DNA from: a virus | Strand: one strand, 5' to 3' | DNA: 55,994 bases | Virus record (IMG/VR): IMGVR_UViG_3300025543_000030 | Span: 1 to 55,994 of that record | In this document: positions 53,301 through 55,994 of the stretch, in pieces | Numbering within the stretch: the first letter of the stretch is position 1 | How the letters are laid out: each line of letters opens with the position of its first letter | Translations under genes and position numbers: made by a program | The notes under the pieces: generated by a model | The model's database searches: none | The model's input: the letters and a program-made list of their open reading frames with translations, nothing else | What the model was told of the DNA's origin: nothing

Positions 53301-54495
53301 TAATATGAGATCTGCTGTGTTACAAACTATATCAGCTGTTAACTTTGTGAACTGGTCTGATAACAACCCATTAAAAGCAGCGGCTGCATTTGCAAATCAA
53401 CTTCAGTATTGGAAAGATGTAATGAAACTCATGAACTCTGATTACTTAGTTGAAAGACGTAATGGTTTAAAAATAAATGTTAGTGAAGCTGATATTGCTG
53501 AGATCGCTGCTGAGTCTAAAAACAAAGCTAAAGCTTTTATAAGTAAAATATTAAAACTAGGTTTTCTACCTACACAAATAGCAGATAGTTTTGCCATTGC
53601 TTCAGGTGGTGCTACGTTTTATAGAAACAGATATAAAAGTTTAAAGAAAGAAGGTTTATCTGACAAAGAAGCTGAGGCGCAAGCATTCCAAGATTTTAGA
53701 GAAATAGCTGAAGAGTCACAACAATCAAGTAGACCTGATAGAATTAGTCAACAGCAAGCAGGGCCAATGGGACGTATTATATTAGCTTTTGCTAATACCC
53801 CAGCCCAATATGCTAGATTAATGCAAAAAGCCGCTAGTGATCTTAAGAATCGCCGAGGAGATGATAAAACTAATATATCTAAGATATTATATTACGGAGC
53901 TATACAAAATGTTATATTCAACGCTTTACAACAAGCTTTATTTGCTATGGCGTTTGGAGATGAAGAGCCTGATGAAGAAAAACTAAACAAAAAGTATACA
54001 GGTATAGCAAACGGTATGGCTGACTCATTATTAAGAGGTGTTGGTTTTCATGGTGCCGCTATATCTACACTTAAAAATGTAGTAATGAAATTAGCAGAAG
54101 GTAAAGAAGCTCAAGACGCTGCAATAGAGTTGTTAGATATTTCACCTCCTATATCTTCTAAAATAGGTAAATTAAAATCTGCAGGTAGAACGTGGGACTG
54201 GAATAAGAAAGAGATAATAGAAAAAGGTTGGTCATTAGATAACCCTGCTTATTTAGCTGCTGGCCAAGTTATTAGTGCTGCTACAAATGTACCGCTTGAT
54301 AGAGGTATAAGAAAGTTACAAAATTTAAAAGATGCGTCTGATGCTGAAAATGAAGAGTGGATGCGAGTGGCTAATGCTTTAGGTTGGGCAAAATGGGAAT
54401 TAGAGTGGCAAAAAGATAAACCAAAAAAGAAAAAGAAAAAAAGAACATTAGGTAAAAGTTTAAGAAAAAGTTTTGGAAAAAAATTAAAATTATAA
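47383..54495 (+). CDS. Giant virion protein with HELLH metallopeptidase motif, 2370 residues
   Basis: The largest gene in the window, probably an ejected internal virion protein (T7 gp16-like position). Starts MPRYKANGKIYNLPEEKVEQ. Residues about 410-450 are a hydrophobic Ala/Gly region. TASHELLHGI at residues 804-814 gives a zincin HELLH (808-812), with Asp871/Glu872 as a possible third ligand, fitting large polyvalent phage proteins that carry peptidases. The C-terminal third contains NSVGAIMFFNMRSAVLQTIS (possible membrane segment) and IILAFANTPAQYARLMQKAA, and the end is a Lys/Arg tail (KPKKKKKKRTLGKSLRKSFG). Function in DNA entry is inferred. Confidence 0.75.
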   Translation: MPRYKANGKIYNLPEEKVEQFLQTYPNAILVEDEEVKLNGIAETDASVIPGKNMASTSDPGSSGLPKIPTQIGDELQGVSIDDIPRETPTNGELVFGDPRDLNTQITDYRKDYIDAFNGRGRFAEMLVDKNPKERLELIERLIPKPKYVDKKYNKQTDSYDEKPTEEAVEIFSSYLPSDFDLFDKPEQFNKAMEDAKVQALNNDPVVKIMLGARMSIVTKEAEQYKLDLAKKYNLNDPNDYDKAEKDYQNWFNTNVVQYVEDSETVQAIEDQLEDVGNVAMSNRNTEYGRDKDFMLSAFDFDKDSSVLDFGEAMYKSVRQMGVSYRKSVTSQFHGNIIKYDKKLQDYKKRLDAGKISQEKYDGLVKYYENRKEKAQRSIVNNVKAISETEGYLSLFEKSDLKDGAQFEDLIRIVGEAIPQFAAAGAGAVTGNPALASMGLISIFGQEYGNNYYEAIAEGLLAEGIKPTEENIAKAISDGKYANRAEAAAFAALGTALERVGAKGIMKDLAKNIGFQNLKKMSSSIYKNGIKDFVKKLVKKIPSFAKSPAREYLTEGAQTGLSQLSVGSQLELETDLNLGYTKFLNGEEILEAAEAGGWVGGILRVGGATINQTTLELRNSARDVATKFDLKGSMLKKVNGFFKAVEQDLKVRFEKGELTQDQYQEELQNLSNTRNTGIKIPKNYSEESKQRAFDLIFEKTKLTNEIAGLDESSVEPQKEQIKDINTELAVISLIEKGRIKADQDSAQDTASATKIGKQLGFSVNKLTPEQIKEKGYNVKEDLGFIEGDQIFLNEDLIGKSTNVKTASHELLHGILYNSIKNGKLSRSIIEKWYKNNLSEEQIKVLDQRMEDGGYKTLKTKEGKNYLDVRPDEYLTQIYEAGLIDQPGMFEKVKLLVQDILNLIPGVNVKFVKKDDLKDFLRAYQTSIKTGKLSQKVVDVVGGRIDVKAPVASSKITPKAQEFIALNKEGVITNEALVDIINSPSSTSVDKFGAIEAVVEANWPVISNAIKFNPTGAIPMDAVKTAVTEQIQGIFPGRKVPLFKGYNESQGKVNTVISSFLRPRQAEILERAKKIGGITQEGASVDSKEAKQIKDTTTEKLTEQVATKPVKAKESLRKKIKLTDATSKKVVDAVVKTFGTKLPPADSKQFKQALLKAFKTELKTTIAKDVLGSRAAYETFLRDNFEAIIEALPQDVINKRFRPFAEDTGKREKTKEGKKIFKKKDITKAEFIKYFLGRNVGTSTKGTRKDALAEALAQEFATDATMQTIQRPDVKEKREFVDKTQTTEKVSKAIDRPTDFAFSKVAQDAIDNIDFAVEAAQGRVKVDGLLKFYKLQNTLVIKSEKDIDAYVDKMIEDVFPLLPREAFFGPSGGTAFTSSSKIFGFKTSKDPLWEKVVNKFKSLNKPKIDGKDNPNYVPDSAFGKPILDNRGNPIDFKVSSYATLFKNPATIEKNIKNGNIDKFNTKVRLIHETLWKRINESISKNKNAATGIATYLRITANDTKHWHKQGAAFVGYSTKPVGKVNSKGKRTLYEYEHAMPATAAYLYLLDVALSKGNFKPAYNAVMDNYKLIALDKADNAKLAKAKLGIGMPKGWKLGENFWWQRYFNSEVAKFDGGINPISLTFTNGRTFADQLQINSSGNFSTPAFSKARKQAKVYNEKILPPVIDKKFDKNTTNDQVLDEMEKLDKEASDARVAFSKTQDLNKDFNDIIERATGIGTEKRYGQTKARAVGADKGKFNLLGIPPSAQDFVGLTRYFAGKGKQGDETIAWVKENFLDPFARANIDISNARVALANDFKALKKLLGVSPKDLNKKITGEPYTVGNAVRVYTWIQQGMTIPGLSKTDQKILEDYVTADENLVTFANELIAINKDNGYPKPTDGWLAGTITTDLLSGLNTVVRAKYLKQWQNNVDEVFSETNMNKLEAAYGKGYRDALENMLGRMKTGSNRGFKGDTLTGRFIDWINNSVGAIMFFNMRSAVLQTISAVNFVNWSDNNPLKAAAAFANQLQYWKDVMKLMNSDYLVERRNGLKINVSEADIAEIAAESKNKAKAFISKILKLGFLPTQIADSFAIASGGATFYRNRYKSLKKEGLSDKEAEAQAFQDFREIAEESQQSSRPDRISQQQAGPMGRIILAFANTPAQYARLMQKAASDLKNRRGDDKTNISKILYYGAIQNVIFNALQQALFAMAFGDEEPDEEKLNKKYTGIANGMADSLLRGVGFHGAAISTLKNVVMKLAEGKEAQDAAIELLDISPPISSKIGKLKSAGRTWDWNKKEIIEKGWSLDNPAYLAAGQVISAATNVPLDRGIRKLQNLKDASDAENEEWMRVANALGWAKWELEWQKDKPKKKKKKRTLGKSLRKSFGKKLKL

Positions 54496-54528
54496 TTATG
54501 TAAAAAATGTGGAGAATAAAATTAAAAT

Positions 54529-54900
54529 ATGAAACTATGGAAAATTGTCCTTTTTGCGGCAGCTGCACTTGTCACTAGCTGCTCAATACAACAAAAAAAA
54601 CCTAAAATACAGATAACCCATGTGTTAGCTGTAACGGAACAAGGTGACACCTTGAGATTACCTATAAACATGATTAAACCAAATGTTTATTATAATATTG
54701 TATCGTATCCCAGTTATCCTAGATATTATAGCAACTGGTACAATGAAGGCTATTACGGATATAGGAGTAAACCTATTTATGTACCTAGCAATAATAATTC
54801 TAATAACAATAACAATAACAGTAGTAATAAAGGTTCAGTTGAATCTAAAGACATATCAAGACTAGATGTTAATGCTACTAAGGTAAAAATGAAAAATTAA
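54529..54900 (+). CDS. Asn-rich lipoprotein, possible outer spanin, 123 residues
   Basis: Type II signal peptide MKLWKIVLFAAAALVTSC with lipobox LVTSC; Cys18 would be lipidated. The middle has aromatic repeats (YNIVSYPSYPRYYSNWYNEG) and a run of Asn/Ser, then a charged tail. The next gene encodes a membrane-anchored coiled coil, so this pair could be an outer/inner spanin for the last lysis step. Other envelope functions, such as superinfection exclusion, are equally open. Confidence 0.65.
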   Translation: MKLWKIVLFAAAALVTSCSIQQKKPKIQITHVLAVTEQGDTLRLPINMIKPNVYYNIVSYPSYPRYYSNWYNEGYYGYRSKPIYVPSNNNSNNNNNNSSNKGSVESKDISRLDVNATKVKMKN

Positions 54901-55185
54901 ATGGCTCAAAAAATTTCAGAAAACACAGAAATACAATTAGATTTAAAAACAATCGGTATGCTAGTTGCAGGTGCCGTGAGTTTAGCAGCTATGTATTTTA
55001 CTTTGCAAAAAGATATTGATCTCGCAAAAGAATTACCTAAACCAGAGGTGAGTAGAACAGAGTATGATCTTAAAGATGAGCTAGTAAGATCTACTATCAT
55101 GGACATTGACGAAAAAGTTCAAGACAATAGTGAAAAGCTAGATAAAATCGACGACAAACTGTTCACAATTATAAACAACAAATAA
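54901..55185 (+). CDS. Membrane-anchored coiled-coil protein, possible inner spanin, 94 residues
   Basis: One membrane segment (about residues 18-35, IGMLVAGAVSLAAMYFTLQK) is followed by an ELPKPEVSRTEYDLKDELVR stretch and a coiled coil to the C-terminus (DNSEKLDKIDDKLFTIINNK). The ATG follows the lipoprotein stop directly. A similar small protein is frequent in marine phages. A type II membrane protein with periplasmic coiled coil is what an inner spanin needs, but this is inference. Confidence 0.65.
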   Translation: MAQKISENTEIQLDLKTIGMLVAGAVSLAAMYFTLQKDIDLAKELPKPEVSRTEYDLKDELVRSTIMDIDEKVQDNSEKLDKIDDKLFTIINNK

Positions 55186-55189
55186 TCAA

Positions 55190-55543
55190 ATGAAAAAGCT
55201 TTTAATTATATTTACTTTAATGTGTGGTTATTTTTCAAGTGCACAATACGAAGTATTACACATCAATAGCGCATGGAACTCTAGACATAATTTAGATTTA
55301 AGTGGGCTTAAACATGCTAAGGTAAAATATATGTTTTTAGAAGATCAACCACCTTCTTTTAAACAGCAAATCAAGTCTGTGCCAACTATACTAGTTTTAG
55401 ATAAGAATAAAAAGACTAAAGGTCTTTGGAATGGAGGTATTGCATTAAAATTAAAGATAACAAAACAAGACATTCAAGATCATATTGATAAATTAATAGC
55501 CCAAGAAGCTGCCAACCTTTCAAGAAGAAGATCAACAAATTAA
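55190..55543 (+). CDS. Exported thioredoxin-fold-like protein without CxxC, 117 residues
   Basis: Signal peptide MKKLLIIFTLMCGYFSSAQ (residues 1-19). The mature part has the thioredoxin-like strand SVPTILVLDKNKKTKGLWNG with the cis-Pro-type VPT at residues 64-66 and an ending helix KQDIQDHIDKLIAQ. The active-site CxxC is absent, so it is not a classical oxidoreductase. Perhaps a periplasmic chaperone-like or exclusion protein. Starts 4 nt after the previous stop. Confidence 0.6.
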   Translation: MKKLLIIFTLMCGYFSSAQYEVLHINSAWNSRHNLDLSGLKHAKVKYMFLEDQPPSFKQQIKSVPTILVLDKNKKTKGLWNGGIALKLKITKQDIQDHIDKLIAQEAANLSRRRSTN

Positions 55544-55624
55544 GACATCTGCAAAAGTGATTTTAAGGGTGTAAATAACAGGCAATCAAGTGATTATAAT
55601 AATGTAACGCTTTAATTATTATAA
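55544..55624 (+). other. Short intergenic segment with a leader
   Basis: 81 nt without a gene. It contains AAGGGTGTAAATAA, which is nearly repeated at the left end of the window (14-27), and an A/T-rich leader (TTAATTATTATAA) before the next start. A promoter may lie here, but none can be assigned. Confidence 0.3.
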
Positions 55625-55954
55625 ATGAACTTAATTTTATCTTTCTTGTTATTTTTCAATATGTCAAACGATATTGAAACAGAACTGTTAAACGCTATTA
55701 ATGAAGGGAATTACAACAAAGTAAATTCAATGTTGATAGTAAACCAAATCCACGCCACAGAAAAAATTGATGGTAAACCACTATTAGTCCATGCTATTAT
55801 AGCGGATAAAGCTAATATTGTTTACTTATTATGTTTAAGAGGAGCACAGCCTTATGTAGATATGTGTGATGAAGGCTATAATGCTATGGATTGGGCAAAG
55901 AAAAGTGGTAGTTATTACGCACGAGCCGAGTTAATAATGATAACCACACAGTAA
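55625..55954 (+). CDS. Ankyrin-repeat-like protein, 109 residues
   Basis: After a hydrophobic N-terminus (MNLILSFLLFF) come helices of ankyrin type: DIETELLNAINEGNYNKVNS, GKPLLVHAIIADKANIVYLL then CLRGAQPYVDMCDEGYNAMD. Ankyrin repeats bind other proteins. A second start at 55661 (MSNDIETELL) would give a cytosolic form, while the longer form could be exported or membrane-attached. The actual start is undecided. Confidence 0.6.
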   Translation: MNLILSFLLFFNMSNDIETELLNAINEGNYNKVNSMLIVNQIHATEKIDGKPLLVHAIIADKANIVYLLCLRGAQPYVDMCDEGYNAMDWAKKSGSYYARAELIMITTQ

Positions 55955-55965
55955 GGAATAACAAA

Positions 55966-55994
55966 ATGGGCACCATACCCAAACATTCCTGTAA
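55966..55994 (+). CDS. Possible start of the next gene (truncated by window edge)
   Basis: ATG followed by an open frame (MGTIPKHSC) to the end of the window, 11 nt after the previous stop with an A-rich leader. Too short to identify. Confidence 0.3.

Noticed and set aside
1-55994. CRISPR arrays, insertion sequences, integrase/attachment sites
   Set aside because: No regularly spaced short repeats with spacers, no transposase or recombinase motifs and no att-like tRNA repeat were seen.

Overview
The window looks like a large part of a tailed (podovirus-like) bacteriophage genome. The host is probably a marine Flavobacteriia or another member of Bacteroidota. This is inferred from the very AT-rich sequence, start codons preceded by A/T-rich leaders instead of Shine-Dalgarno sequences, protein families usual in such phages, and the gene content. 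No bacterial chromosomal genes, integrase, transposase or CRISPR array were seen. The long portal, terminase and major capsid proteins and the two opposed gene blocks resemble crAss-like and related podoviruses, but that placement is a guess without a search.

Left block (1-5860, minus strand): many very small, tightly packed genes, plus an ATP-dependent DNA ligase, a UVR-motif protein, a tRNA-Gln and two tRNA-like or structured RNA regions. Seven copies of one motif punctuate the block, all on the minus strand: ACAAA(C/G)TAAATACGA, exactly 8 nt, then GGATAATA. The motif closely resembles promoters of T7-type single-subunit RNA polymerases, although no such polymerase is encoded here. Several copies overlap the 3' end of the upstream gene and so give unrelated proteins similar tails ending KLNTxTNG. 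The block is probably the early or middle region and continues off the left edge.

Divergent intergenic region (about 5860-6206): non-coding, with a perfect palindrome and a GC-rich hairpin that would act as a minus-strand terminator.

Right block (6207 to end, plus strand): (i) 6207-19614, a tandem array of modular tail-fibre or adhesin genes, two of them ending in Peptidase_S74 intramolecular chaperone domains; (ii) 19716-22288, groEL, groES and a winged-helix-like protein; (iii) 22291-28034, small virion or accessory proteins with an M15 peptidase (endolysin candidate), a small HExxH metallopeptidase and a 3TM-type holin; (iv) 28034-36998, packaging and capsid genes: GroES-like protein, putative small terminase, large terminase, portal, scaffold and major capsid; (v) 37068-54495, neck/tail and ejection genes, including a gene with a canonical -1 frameshift signal (GGGAAAG plus hairpin) and a 2370-residue virion protein with an HELLH motif; (vi) 54529-55994, small exported or membrane proteins: a lipoprotein, a membrane-anchored coiled coil, a thioredoxin-like exported protein and an ankyrin-like protein.

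The phage chaperonin pair probably folds phage proteins such as capsid and fibres. The S74 domains would trimerise and release the fibres. M15 peptidase, holin and possibly the lipoprotein/membrane pair would carry out lysis. All functions rest on motif recognition by eye; no database search was run.
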